Positions 50,555 to 58,789 are shown, counted from the stretch's first letter. The stretch: DNA of 64,000 bases from JSC-12 sp033764965 (GCA_033764965.1 JANRIN010000137.1:1-64000), one strand, 5' to 3'. Notes: a model not told the origin generated them from the sequence alone. Numbers and translations: made by a program.

Positions 50555-52150
50555 TTAGTCTGTGTCTATCACTTCAGACAGAGAAAGAGTCGGTAAGAAA
50601 CCGTGACCGAACTCAAGCCCCATATAGCGATCGATCCACCCGTCATCGTGCCCGTGGCGTTGAGCAATTTCTTTCAAATACTTGCGATAGTGTGCCTTCT
50701 GCACACCCGTTGGACAGTTGCCGAACACCGCGCCAAAACTCCACCAGGCAGCCGGGAAGTAATTGTATTGTTCTTTAAATCGCATCACCGCATACCCTGG
50801 TTTATATCCCCGATCAAAAGCAAGCTGGTATTGCTGATGCAGGAACGATCGCTGCTTCAGTTCTTCTTCGTTCAATAGTTCAATTACATCCTCGATCGGA
50901 ACCTCTTCTAAAATGGATTCGTAGACATAGCCGCATTCAGGACAACTTTGATGCCACAGTCGGATCAAGGCACTGCAATTCGGGCATTGCTTGAGCGGGG
51001 CTTCTTGGTCCGATTCCCGGTATTTCTTGGGCTGCAACACGATCGGTTGGTGATCGGTGATTCTGCCAAAGCGGTTGACGTTCCCAGTACCAAAATCGTA
51101 GATAATGCAGTCAGTCTTCCCGGTTGTGGGCGACAATCGTAGCCCTCGACCAACCATCTGAACGTACAGGGCACGGCTGAGGGTGGGGCGAGCCAGAACA
51201 ATGCATTCGAGAGACGGTTCATCAAAACCCTCAGTCAATGTGCCGACACTGGTTATGACCTGAACCTCACCTGTTCTTAGAGCGTCGTAGAGTCGCCGTC
51301 GTTTGGGGGTGGACATGCCACCATCTAAATGCTGTGCTGCAATCCCTGCTGTCACAAATGCCTGAGCGATCGCTTTCGAGTGGTCAATTCCGACGGCAAA
51401 TACGATCGCTTTACGTCCCAAGGCAATGCGTTGATACTGCTCTACTAACTGATGATTTAGAGTGTGCAGATTTAGGGCAAGTTCAAGTTCTTTCTCGTTA
51501 TAATCTCCGGTGCGACGGTTTACTCCAACTTCACTCAAATCCAGGTCTTTGAAGCCAAAGTAGCGAGGTGGCACCAGATACCCACGCCGAATCAGATCTT
51601 TGGGAGTCGGTCCTTTAATCAGGGTGGTGTAATACTCATTCAGCGATTGTTTACCCAGGCGAAACGGGGTTGCAGTCAGCCCAATCATGATCTTGCGGCG
51701 GCTCAATTGACTGTCTTCAAACAGTTGCTGCACGAACTTAAAAAAGGTGGTACTGTGGCATTCATCCAGGATACAGAGATCCCAATCTGGCAACGGATAA
51801 TTGCCTGTCGCCAAAGTTTGCACAGCACACACCTGTGCAGGAGCATTAGGATGAAGCGGATAGCCCGATTTGATAATTCCAGTGGGAATACCAAATTGCT
51901 CAAACGTAGTAGTAGTTTGAGCCACCAATGGATCACGGTGACACAGAAAAATCACCCGCTTTTGTTTGCTCACGGCACTGTGAGTAATTTGAGCCGCGAC
52001 TACCGTTTTACCCCCACCCGTGGGTAAATAACAGAGGCAGTGACGATGCCCCTCCCGAATAGCAGTCCGCAAATCGGCAATCACCTGATGTTGATAATCC
52101 CGTAAAGCTGGAGGACTACAAGGTGGTAAGGACTGAGATTGAGCAATCAT
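50555..52150 (-). CDS. DEAD/DEAH-box SF2 helicase with a C-terminal zinc ribbon
   Basis: A 531-residue helicase of the type III restriction-like/SSL2 class. RDYQHQVIADLRTAI is the Q-like region, YLPTGGGKTVVAAQI motif I, CILDECHSTTF the DECH motif II, LTATPFRLG motif III, SVGTLTEGFDEPSLECIVLA motif V and YVQMVGRGLRLSPTTGKT motif VI. CPNCSALIRLWHQSCPECGY (about 380-400) is a four-Cys zinc ribbon. It probably unwinds plasmid DNA, and lies 15 bases downstream of a primase gene on the same strand, so the two likely act together. Confidence 0.88.
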   Translation of the reverse strand: MIAQSQSLPPCSPPALRDYQHQVIADLRTAIREGHRHCLCYLPTGGGKTVVAAQITHSAVSKQKRVIFLCHRDPLVAQTTTTFEQFGIPTGIIKSGYPLHPNAPAQVCAVQTLATGNYPLPDWDLCILDECHSTTFFKFVQQLFEDSQLSRRKIMIGLTATPFRLGKQSLNEYYTTLIKGPTPKDLIRRGYLVPPRYFGFKDLDLSEVGVNRRTGDYNEKELELALNLHTLNHQLVEQYQRIALGRKAIVFAVGIDHSKAIAQAFVTAGIAAQHLDGGMSTPKRRRLYDALRTGEVQVITSVGTLTEGFDEPSLECIVLARPTLSRALYVQMVGRGLRLSPTTGKTDCIIYDFGTGNVNRFGRITDHQPIVLQPKKYRESDQEAPLKQCPNCSALIRLWHQSCPECGYVYESILEEVPIEDVIELLNEEELKQRSFLHQQYQLAFDRGYKPGYAVMRFKEQYNYFPAAWWSFGAVFGNCPTGVQKAHYRKYLKEIAQRHGHDDGWIDRYMGLEFGHGFLPTLSLSEVIDTD

Positions 52151-52165
52151 AGATAGTCAAACAGG

Positions 52166-53557
52166 TCACGCCTGAGCAATGGATCGCTTTTTGCGGGGGC
52201 GATCGTGGACTGATTGCCATTTCTCTTGCCGTTGCCACCAAGCAATACTGCTCAAGATGGAATCGAGGGGGCGACTGGCACTAGCGGGAGTACGGCTGGC
52301 ACTTTGCCAAATTGCGGCGGCTTCATCAGCATCTAGCTGAGGTATGCAGCGCTCGCAGTACTGAGCAAACAAATCATCGGGGCTAGGATAAAAGCGAATG
52401 GCTTCACCATCTAACAACCGAGCCGTGCCAATCAAATTTCGTGCCAGCCTGTAACCCGCATTGTTGCGATTGCCTTCACTTTCGCCCTGCTGCAAAAGCT
52501 GCTGATCCGCTTGAGTCAGACACATGATGAGAGGAACAGAATCGGAAATCGACGATGAATGGGAATGCGAGAATGCGCCGCTATCGCGCCGTTTCTGGGG
52601 CATGATTGAAGGGTCGTGTTCTGCATCCTCTCCCCGTCCTACGGTTGGTTGCCAGTCGGGACGGGTGGAGGGGGCGGCATCAAGCACTGCATGGTAAGGG
52701 TCAACAGTGTCATCAGTTTTTGCTTGGCGTAGTAGTTTGACCCAGGTGCGCCAACGCTGCTCTGATAGTTCATGCGGAAACAAACCAGTGGAGTTGAGTG
52801 CCTGGTTCATCCCCTTGAGGCTGTACTGCTGGTCGGATTCTGCATCCAGGGTGATGGGGATAGGGTCAGCGAGGCGATCGCCCAGCCATTTGCGACGCAT
52901 CATGCTTGGTAGTCGCATCGCACGGGCGACATTACAAATGGCTGGATCAGCTTCGGCTCCGACCACGATCGCTAATTTTCTGTTGAGCAACAACCACTGT
53001 TTCGGCGAAGCAGGCTGGTTGAGTCGAAAGTAAACGTGGAGAGACTTCCCACCCGTGTAAACGATAGCAGCAGGTTGCAATCCCGTTTGTCGTTTGACTC
53101 GCTCCAGCGTCGCGTGTTGTTCTAACAGGGAAAGAGAATCGATTTCGTAGAACAGGCAGTAGCAGCGCTGGACATCCCGGTTATGGATGCCATTCTGGGG
53201 TTGGTTGGGGTAAAAGCTCACCGTTGCGCCCATCAGCGAGAGCTTCAGCAAGTGCATGAAGCCTCGCCGTTTACTTCCAGAACTCGGTTGCCAGCAAGCT
53301 TTGCCACTGGCATCCCGTCCCTGCCATTCACAAAGTTGGGCAATCAAACCTTTGCCAGTGACCACTCCCCTGAGCAGGTAATGCCGTAGCTGTTTTTTGC
53401 CACTCCGGGTTTGATAGCGGCTCCAGGCAGTCGGGGCAGCCTCTAATGGATGGTTCCAGGAAATCCTTAGCCAGATGGTACTTCCCGTCTTGAAGCCAAT
53501 GCGATCAAGGAATTGCCGTAGGGTTTGTTTAAGTTGATGGGACTCTAGAGATTGCAT
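52166..53557 (-). CDS. Archaeo-eukaryotic-type primase, second type in the window
   Basis: A 463-residue protein; ATG 53,557 (MQSLESHQLK) is chosen since the longer frame to 53,623 overlaps the preceding gene by 95 bases. CYCLFYEIDSLSL holds the E-x-D metal pair; AIVYTGGKSLHVYFRL holds the S-x-H motif; CNVARAMRLPSMMRRKW is the third conserved stretch of AEP primases in replication proteins. After about residue 290 it becomes helical and Ser-rich, with DEAAAIWQSASRTPA near the end. It differs clearly from the primase-polymerase at 9,174. Its neighbours are a helicase gene downstream and a small gene that overlaps its 5' end. Confidence 0.75.
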   Translation of the reverse strand: MQSLESHQLKQTLRQFLDRIGFKTGSTIWLRISWNHPLEAAPTAWSRYQTRSGKKQLRHYLLRGVVTGKGLIAQLCEWQGRDASGKACWQPSSGSKRRGFMHLLKLSLMGATVSFYPNQPQNGIHNRDVQRCYCLFYEIDSLSLLEQHATLERVKRQTGLQPAAIVYTGGKSLHVYFRLNQPASPKQWLLLNRKLAIVVGAEADPAICNVARAMRLPSMMRRKWLGDRLADPIPITLDAESDQQYSLKGMNQALNSTGLFPHELSEQRWRTWVKLLRQAKTDDTVDPYHAVLDAAPSTRPDWQPTVGRGEDAEHDPSIMPQKRRDSGAFSHSHSSSISDSVPLIMCLTQADQQLLQQGESEGNRNNAGYRLARNLIGTARLLDGEAIRFYPSPDDLFAQYCERCIPQLDADEAAAIWQSASRTPASASRPLDSILSSIAWWQRQEKWQSVHDRPRKKRSIAQA

Positions 53558-53861
53558 GATGGCTGCTTGGACAAAGGATTGCGCGTTGCAAACGAGTGTG
53601 GAAGTCATCCCGGTTGACAGCATAGTGACGGGGACCCGTGCAGCAGTGGTAAACCGCTTCTTCCAGAAGTTGCTCCAGACTTTCTTGAAGCCAGCCAGTT
53701 AGAGCTTGTTGTACCTGCTCCAGGCTGTACTGGGGTTGACCCGGTTCCCGTCGTCGATTTAATTCATCTAGAACGGATTGCGCTTGTTCAGCCAGGTCCT
53801 CGGCATCAACAGAAAATGGGATAGATAAACTGACTAAGGTTTGTAGAGTGGGTGTAGGCAT
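53529..53861 (-). CDS. Small hypothetical protein overlapping the primase start
   Basis: A 110-residue acidic helical protein (DAEDLAEQAQSVLDELNRRR, QALTGWLQESLEQLLEEAVY). Unrecognised. Its end overlaps the preferred primase start by 29 bases, suggesting coupling. A GCTACCGC box lies 33 bases upstream. Confidence 0.55.
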   Translation of the reverse strand: MPTPTLQTLVSLSIPFSVDAEDLAEQAQSVLDELNRRREPGQPQYSLEQVQQALTGWLQESLEQLLEEAVYHCCTGPRHYAVNRDDFHTRLQRAILCPSSHHAISRVPST

Positions 53862-53893
53862 CGCTAGAAGTGAACAACGTCACATCCAGGGGC

Positions 53894-53901
53894 GCGGTAG
53901 C
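53894..53901 (-). promoter_or_regulatory. GCTACCGC box (copy 5), 33 bases upstream of the gene at 53,529-53,861
   Basis: Minus strand GCTACCGC, 12 bases later GACGTTGT. Confidence 0.4.
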
Positions 53902-53946
53902 GAAGGGTAGATGCTTTAGAAATAACGTAAATGTGGATGAAATATC

Positions 53947-53978
53947 ATCTCCCAAGCAGCCTCTACCAGTTGGGAGAT
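53947..53978. repeat. 9-bp hairpin between two leftward genes
   Basis: ATCTCCCAA (53,947-53,955) and TTGGGAGAT (53,970-53,978) pair perfectly with a 14-base loop. It lies 32 bases beyond the stop of the membrane zinc protein at 54,010. No proper T-run follows on the minus strand, so termination is only possible, not shown. Confidence 0.5.
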
Positions 53979-54009
53979 AAAGGGGATAATCACCGGAGTC
54001 ATCAGTCGG

Positions 54010-54498
54010 CTATCGTTGGATAAAGCAAGTGCCGCAATCAGCGCAAACGAATGTGTTGCGCCATCGACGCAGCTCTTGCTCATATCGTTGTTCGCTGGGG
54101 AGATTGATCAGTGTTTGTAGCCCAAAGATCAACAGACTCACAATTACTAAAATGATGAATTTGGTAATGACCAACCTGACGTACTGGGGTTGGCTCATGC
54201 CTCCGGTGAGGCAGTAGAACAGATCCCAGATCCATCCTGGCATCCAATACAGCAGCCAGAGGACAAACGGTAACTGGGCAATCTCAGGTTTGATGGGTGG
54301 GCTGACTTGAGCCGCTAACTCAGTTTGGTAAACGGAGCGAACGCGGATTTTACCCACCGATAAGGCGTAGCCCTGATGGTTGCCGTAGGTGGTGCCTTCA
54401 GTCCAGACTTGAGCCGCAGTTTGAATTTTAATGCTATTGCAAGCAGGACATCGGGTCTGATGAGACTGCTCGATGATGTGGTGTCGATGTTGAGTCAT
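54010..54498 (-). CDS. Small membrane protein with zinc-ribbon-like cysteine pairs
   Basis: A 162-residue protein. CPACNS near residue 18 and CADCGTC near the C-terminus give two C-x2-C pairs separated by two TM helices (LPFVLWLLYWMPGWIWDLFY and ITKFIILVIVSLLIFGLQTL). An N-terminal His-rich segment (QHRHHIIEQSHQ) may also bind metal. Unrecognised; it follows the relaxase gene by 24 bases on the same strand and may be a mobilization accessory. Confidence 0.55.
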   Translation of the reverse strand: MTQHRHHIIEQSHQTRCPACNSIKIQTAAQVWTEGTTYGNHQGYALSVGKIRVRSVYQTELAAQVSPPIKPEIAQLPFVLWLLYWMPGWIWDLFYCLTGGMSQPQYVRLVITKFIILVIVSLLIFGLQTLINLPSEQRYEQELRRWRNTFVCADCGTCFIQR

Positions 54499-54522
54499 GA
54501 GCCAACTCCAATTTTGATGGCA

Positions 54523-55818
54523 TTACAGTTCCAGTTGGTTTTGTTTGGCAGATAGGGTTGGTTTGAATTTGTAGAGTTTTTGTGGTGGATTAGTTGATTG
54601 TTGAGAATCTACAGAGTCTTGTTTAGATTGACTTAGGAAGTCTGTTCGCCTTTGAGCAAGCTGGTCTGCAAGTTGGTCATACTGGTCAGCAAGTGTTGTT
54701 CGGAGTCGATTTGCAGTTGCAGCGTGGCTTGAAGTTGCGTCTGCAAACTGTGTAAGGCTTTCAGTAATTTGTCTAATTGGGTCTGTAAGGAGTTTGAGGG
54801 CTTGCTCGTTAAGGTATTGGACAATTGCATCAGAAAGCCGCTTAATACCTGATTGAAGTCTTGGTGATAAGCGTCGAGGCTGGTCGTCTGCGACTGATGC
54901 GACTGGTTGACTAAATCGGTTAATTTGCTCACTTGCTGCATCAGTTGTTGCTGTTGCAGGATCAATTGCTGTTGATTCGTTTGCAGGTCGAGTAGCAGCG
55001 ATGAGGGTAGCATTGTCTCGGATGGGTTCATAGTGAATTCCTTTGTAGTGTTGCAGTCCATTGAGGGTGTAGGCTTTGCCAAGCTGAGTGCCGCTGAATT
55101 GTTGCCCTTGAAATCGGTAGGAAATGCCCCACTGGTTGGCTTTTGTTTGGGTCAGTCGCACTTCAACACCCTGGTTCTGTAGCTGGGCAATAAGGTATGG
55201 CAGGGAAGGGCTGTGGTCACTCAGTTGGCTGATCAGAGTTTGCAGTGTTGTGCGGGTGGGAACTGTCGGGAGATTAGGGCGATCGCCCTGATCGGCTTCA
55301 AATGCTTGCTGCTCTCGCCTCAACTTCCGCATTTCGCCTGTGGTCGGGGCACGCTCCAAGCGATCGCGGCTTGATGGAGTTGGGGTGAGGTTATGCTGTT
55401 GCTCCAACTCTCGGATCAGGGTTTCGGAGCGGCGGTAGTCCCAGCTATCGGACACGGTTTTGCCATCGGGAAGGCGGATACGGCTGGCAATGATGTGGAT
55501 ATGGTCGTGTTGCTGGTCATTGTGACGGGCAATCAGGTACTGGCAGTCTTGGAACCCCATCCCTTGCAGGTAGTCCGCTGCGATCGTTCGCCATTGCTCA
55601 TCGGTTTGTCGTTCCTGGGCAGGGACAGACAGGGTGGCATGGTAGACGACAACATTTAGTCGAACGTTCAAAGACCGAAAGGCATTGAACTCGGCGGTCA
55701 TCTCCTGGGCGGTTTCTCCCAACAGGTTGCCGCCAATTTGTTCTGCGTTTTCTTTTTCCAGCACATACCGGATGCAGCCGCCAAAGTCCCTTCCTTTCAC
55801 TTGTTTGCCAATCATCAC
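54523..55818 (-). CDS. MOBP-type relaxase
   Basis: A 431-residue relaxase/mobilization nuclease (PF03432 type). DFGGCIRYVLEKENAEQIGG near the N-terminus is the family's motif I region. YLIARHNDQQHDHIHIIASR contains the H-x-D-x2-H-x-H-x-H metal motif III. The relaxase domain ends near residue 160 (RELEQQHNLTP). The C-terminal half is helical (LLTDPIRQITESLTQFADAT) and overlaps a second reading frame. It should nick oriT and lead the strand through the T4SS. It is preceded by the MobC-like gene (12 bases). Confidence 0.85.
   Translation of the reverse strand: MMIGKQVKGRDFGGCIRYVLEKENAEQIGGNLLGETAQEMTAEFNAFRSLNVRLNVVVYHATLSVPAQERQTDEQWRTIAADYLQGMGFQDCQYLIARHNDQQHDHIHIIASRIRLPDGKTVSDSWDYRRSETLIRELEQQHNLTPTPSSRDRLERAPTTGEMRKLRREQQAFEADQGDRPNLPTVPTRTTLQTLISQLSDHSPSLPYLIAQLQNQGVEVRLTQTKANQWGISYRFQGQQFSGTQLGKAYTLNGLQHYKGIHYEPIRDNATLIAATRPANESTAIDPATATTDAASEQINRFSQPVASVADDQPRRLSPRLQSGIKRLSDAIVQYLNEQALKLLTDPIRQITESLTQFADATSSHAATANRLRTTLADQYDQLADQLAQRRTDFLSQSKQDSVDSQQSTNPPQKLYKFKPTLSAKQNQLEL
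54633..55031 (-). CDS. Overlapping coiled-coil protein read within the relaxase gene (MobB-like arrangement)
   Basis: A 132-residue frame, +1 to the relaxase and wholly inside its C-terminal half. ATG 55,031 has AAAGGA seven bases upstream. The product is Gln/Leu/Ser-rich with a continuous heptad-like pattern (LQTNQQQLILQQQQLMQQVS, LDKLLKALHSLQTQLQATLQ) and no odd residues expected of random frames such as clusters of Cys, Trp or Pro. RSF1010 mobB is likewise nested in mobA in another frame. Chance cannot be excluded: a long open frame may follow from codon bias. Confidence 0.45.
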   Translation of the reverse strand: MNPSETMLPSSLLLDLQTNQQQLILQQQQLMQQVSKLTDLVNQSHQSQTTSLDAYHQDFNQVLSGFLMQLSNTLTSKPSNSLQTQLDKLLKALHSLQTQLQATLQLQIDSEQHLLTSMTNLQTSLLKGEQTS

Positions 55819-55830
55819 TACGGGGTTGGA

Positions 55831-56118
55831 TTAGGGATCAACGGTTTCAGCAGTGGGCAGATTGGAGCGTTGGGGAGTCACTCCAATCAGAGTAAAGCCC
55901 AGTTGTTTAATCGCCTGCCTGAGGTCGCCAAGCTGTTGTTCGATCTGGTTGAGCTGCGATCGCTCGGCTTCAGTCAGCAGTGGTTGGGCTGCGATCGTCT
56001 GCATCGCTTGACTGATGTGCTGACAGGTTTGAGCCATTTCCAACAGGCAGACATAGGCTTGCCGATTAATGGTCGGAATAGTTTCCAGTTTTGGAGAGCG
56101 AGGTACGGGGGTTGCCAT
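55831..56118 (-). CDS. MobC-like relaxosome accessory protein
   Basis: A 95-residue helical protein. PTINRQAYVCLLEMAQTCQH and SQLNQIEQQLGDLRQAIKQL mirror the MobC pattern (an N-terminal helix with Asn-x-x-Tyr, then a C-terminal helix with repeated Leu). MobC helps open oriT for the relaxase. It sits immediately before the relaxase gene. Confidence 0.65.
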   Translation of the reverse strand: MATPVPRSPKLETIPTINRQAYVCLLEMAQTCQHISQAMQTIAAQPLLTEAERSQLNQIEQQLGDLRQAIKQLGFTLIGVTPQRSNLPTAETVDP

Positions 56119-56430
56119 AACGAGTGACGACGAGATTCAAATGCGATGATTTGAGTGTGCATTGTCGTTTGAGCCAATCCCTCTGCCAGTTGGGAGGATT
56201 TTGCTAATTTCTTTTTTCTCCCATTAGCGAGAACATGGCTTGCTGCCGCTGGTGGTTCATAGGTGTGTACAAGTCAGTGCCATGTCATGTCCATCGGGGG
56301 TCACAAAAAAGCTCAAGTGCGTTGCAATCATGTCCATGTTGCGATCTACTTGTGTTCCTCCTAAGTACACCCGATGAACATCACAAGTCAGTCAGGTGTT
56401 CATCCGGTGTACATTGTAAGGACATGAAAT
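56119..56430. other. Candidate oriT / mob promoter region
   Basis: No gene seen in 312 bases upstream of mobC. GTACACCCGATGAACA (56,365-56,380) and its complement at 56,397-56,412 form an inverted repeat with 15 of 16 matches and a 16-base spacer. Related pieces recur: TTCATAGGTGTGTACAAGTCAG (split across 56,257-56,278) resembles the right arm plus spacer, and CATGTCC occurs near 56,295 and 56,329. Position and dyads fit oriT, although a nick-site consensus was not found. Confidence 0.5.
56365..56412. repeat. 16-bp inverted repeat upstream of mobC
   Basis: Arms 56,365-56,380 and 56,397-56,412 differ at one position; spacer TCACAAGTCAGTCAGG. Possible relaxase or MobC recognition dyad. Confidence 0.75.
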
Positions 56431-56769
56431 TTAATGGTTTGAGGTGGTGCTTGAATGATGCCCTTCCAATTTGTGATAAGCAAGGCAATAGGTTAACTCA
56501 GGGCAATCGAGCCAATTTTTAACCGTGACTGATTTGCGATTCACTCCACCAACTTCATACCAGCTTCCACAAAACTTGACTTGATCGCCAACCTGAACCA
56601 TCTCCTGATTCAGCATCCCTCCAGCCGTCACAATCTCCTGCTGCCAGTGGGCGATCGCCGTTTGAGCGTCTTGGAGATCAAGCTGTGCTTTTTGATAATT
56701 TGGAGCATCAGCCAGTAATGCTTGAGCGACTCTGGCTTTCGTCTGTGCTTCCTCTAGCCGATTGCCCAT
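56431..56769 (-). CDS. DUF3560-like C-terminal fragment or small protein
   Basis: A 112-residue protein. The N-terminus is helical (MGNRLEEAQTKARVAQALLA). Then VQVGDQVKFCGSWYEVGGVN and RKSVTVKNWLDCP followed by YHKLEGH form the small beta domain seen at the end of DUF3560-type plasmid proteins. It may be the remainder of a longer gene, since those proteins carry a larger N-terminal part. It is transcribed toward the oriT candidate. Confidence 0.5.
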   Translation of the reverse strand: MGNRLEEAQTKARVAQALLADAPNYQKAQLDLQDAQTAIAHWQQEIVTAGGMLNQEMVQVGDQVKFCGSWYEVGGVNRKSVTVKNWLDCPELTYCLAYHKLEGHHSSTTSNH

Positions 56770-56861
56770 GTATCCGATCGACTGTCGCTTCCCAACTTGC
56801 TGGCGGCTATTCTTTGCTAAATCGATAAATATAAAGCCTTTTAAGTAGCTACTAGTTTATA

Positions 56862-57755
56862 TCATCGTAATTCATAAGTTTTAGCATCAGTTGAACATCT
56901 TAAATCCTCACTTTTCATTGTCCAATACAGCATTTTCTTCTCTTGATTAAAACTCACATCTCCCTTACATACCCAGATATCTTTACTTATCAAATTACTA
57001 TTTTGATCCTTAAAGTAACCATTAATATCTTTTTCTCCATCGGTACAATCAACTTTAGGAAAATGCATTCTCCCTACTGTAAAAACCTTTCTGTTTGAGC
57101 TAAGGTTGGAGTACTCTATTACAGCACTGTTTGTATCGCAAATCTTATTAAGATTAAAGCTTCTAAAGTATGATGGCTTTTCCGACGAGATTATGGAGAA
57201 ATCCAATTCCTCCTTGCCAATTCTTTCAAAACTTTGACTACCTTTAGGAGCTTCTAAACTAAACTGAGATTTTAGGTTGTTTACTTTTCCAGCAAGATGT
57301 ACCGATGCCAAGACAGCAGCCAACAGAGTACCAGCTAATGTACCAATTACTCGATAAGCTACTTTTCTTGTCTCTTGCAAAGAATACTGAAGATTCTCAT
57401 TTTCATTATTAAGATTTTCAGAATATTTCTGAATCTGCTTATTATCCGCCTCTAACTTGGAGTTCTCATTGTCTAGCCATAGACAAGTGGAATTCAAGTC
57501 TTCAACCTTGAGTTCAAGAATTTTAGTAGTTTCTTGCAATTCTTGTTTAGCATCCTCTAGCTCAAAATTCTTGATTTTTAATCGCAAGTATTCTCTCTTA
57601 CTTCTATACTCATCAATTTCTTTCCTTCTATGATATTTATCAACTGAACTATTACACAGAACTTCTTTCTCAGCCTCATAAAGTTTATCCTGCATCTGAG
57701 CAAGTTCTTCTTCCCATTTACTAACTTGAAACCTATCAATTTGGATCATTTCCAA
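56862..57755 (-). CDS. Coiled-coil, single-TM protein with an extracytoplasmic domain
   Basis: A 297-residue protein. Residues 10-125 are a long coiled coil (EEELAQMQDKLYEAEKEVLC, LENDNSKLEADNK-like heptads). A TM helix follows (VIGTLAGTLLAAVLASVHLA, about 132-152). The C-terminal 145 residues contain paired cysteines (CDTNSA, DCTDGE, WVCKGD, RCSTDA) and would lie outside the cytoplasm. Base composition is noticeably more AT-rich than neighbouring genes. It overlaps the next gene by ten bases. Not recognised; resembles a sensor or phage-receptor-like component only in layout. Confidence 0.6.
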   Translation of the reverse strand: MEMIQIDRFQVSKWEEELAQMQDKLYEAEKEVLCNSSVDKYHRRKEIDEYRSKREYLRLKIKNFELEDAKQELQETTKILELKVEDLNSTCLWLDNENSKLEADNKQIQKYSENLNNENENLQYSLQETRKVAYRVIGTLAGTLLAAVLASVHLAGKVNNLKSQFSLEAPKGSQSFERIGKEELDFSIISSEKPSYFRSFNLNKICDTNSAVIEYSNLSSNRKVFTVGRMHFPKVDCTDGEKDINGYFKDQNSNLISKDIWVCKGDVSFNQEKKMLYWTMKSEDLRCSTDAKTYELR

Positions 57756-58252
57756 AGATTCTTAAGTGATGTGTGAAGTTGCTTCCCAGCCCTAACAAGA
57801 AAATCTTTTGTTTCTATCTCAAATTCGTAACTCACGATTCCAGGAAGGAGTGGAACTGTGAATTTCAGTTTTGCCGCTGGTGCTATATTTGGGGAATCCA
57901 GTTTTTGATTCAAATATACTATTTGCCCCTCTAAATCAGGGTACTGCCTAACAGTTTGAGAGCCTTGAAGCCTTTCGGCAATCGAACGAACTTGCGCTAA
58001 GACAAAGCCAACTTCAGTGTCCGGAATTACTATAGCTTCTAAGTTTTGGCTAAGAATTTCAATATATTCAGCTTGGAATTTAAGAATATCTGGAATTAAT
58101 TCCCGCTTAAGACGCTGTTTAAGCTCAAACTGATTGGGAGAACTCGACGTAATTTGGAGTTCCTTCTCAAAGGTAGCAAGCTTCTCGTATCCAATTTCTA
58201 AAAGCTCCTCTAAATGATTGAGCCGTTGCTTATCAAGATCCCTAAGACTCAT
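57746..58252 (-). CDS. Effector-associated-domain-like helical protein
   Basis: A 168-residue protein. HLEELLEIGYEKLATFEKEL, then an Asn-Gln-Phe-Glu-Leu-Lys helix and PDILKFQAEYIEIL follow the pattern of helical N-terminal adaptor domains that precede CHAT, caspase or STAND modules in cyanobacteria. The C-terminal half (KLKFTVPLLPGIVSYEFEIE, then WK at the end) is also found in such cyanobacterial conflict proteins. It lies upstream of the TM coiled-coil gene, overlapping by ten bases, in the same AT-rich patch. Suggests a two-protein signalling pair; not established. Confidence 0.55.
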   Translation of the reverse strand: MSLRDLDKQRLNHLEELLEIGYEKLATFEKELQITSSSPNQFELKQRLKRELIPDILKFQAEYIEILSQNLEAIVIPDTEVGFVLAQVRSIAERLQGSQTVRQYPDLEGQIVYLNQKLDSPNIAPAAKLKFTVPLLPGIVSYEFEIETKDFLVRAGKQLHTSLKNLWK

Positions 58253-58368
58253 TTAGCAATATCCTCCCCATTGTGACTGTAGGTGTTGAACTTATCAAAT
58301 CCGAAGAACGATTTTCCTTGACAGCTAGCTTAACAACGGCATGGATGCTTGGCAACATTGTCATCGGT

Positions 58369-58680
58369 TCATTGTTTAGTGAGCCAATAACTTCCTAACC
58401 TAGAAAGTTGTTGCCTACCATCCCTAGTTCGAGTGACAAAGTACGGCAGGGTGTGGCTGGCAGATAGACCGCTGGGTGGAATGGCATCGAGGCAGGTCGT
58501 GAGCATTGCCAATCCTCGATCAAAGCCAGCATCCCCAACTGTTAGAAAAGCAGTTTGCGGAATGTCGGCTGTAATATTGCCCGTTTCCAGGGTAGTGCGC
58601 CAGAGGGCGTATCTGCCTTGATACTCGTGGTCAAGCGTGATCAGGTCTGGGAGTAGCCAGCCGGGATGGAGTTCTGCCAT
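58369..58680 (-). CDS. Small hypothetical protein
   Basis: A 103-residue protein (PGWLLPDLITLDHEYQGRYA, FVTRTRDGRQQLSRLGSYWL). Unrecognised. It stands alone between the AT-rich pair and a divergent gene. Confidence 0.45.
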   Translation of the reverse strand: MAELHPGWLLPDLITLDHEYQGRYALWRTTLETGNITADIPQTAFLTVGDAGFDRGLAMLTTCLDAIPPSGLSASHTLPYFVTRTRDGRQQLSRLGSYWLTKQ

Positions 58681-58789
58681 CGGAGGTGAGTGCGAAACGT
58701 CCGGGCAGTGACAACGGTAGTTGAGTCTCTACTGATCGGCAGAGCAAAAATCACCGAGTCAGCAGGTGTGCATTTTCAAAGGGAGCTTT

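Noticed and set aside
54103..54217. Rightward frame within the zinc membrane protein
   Set aside because: Antisense shadow without features.
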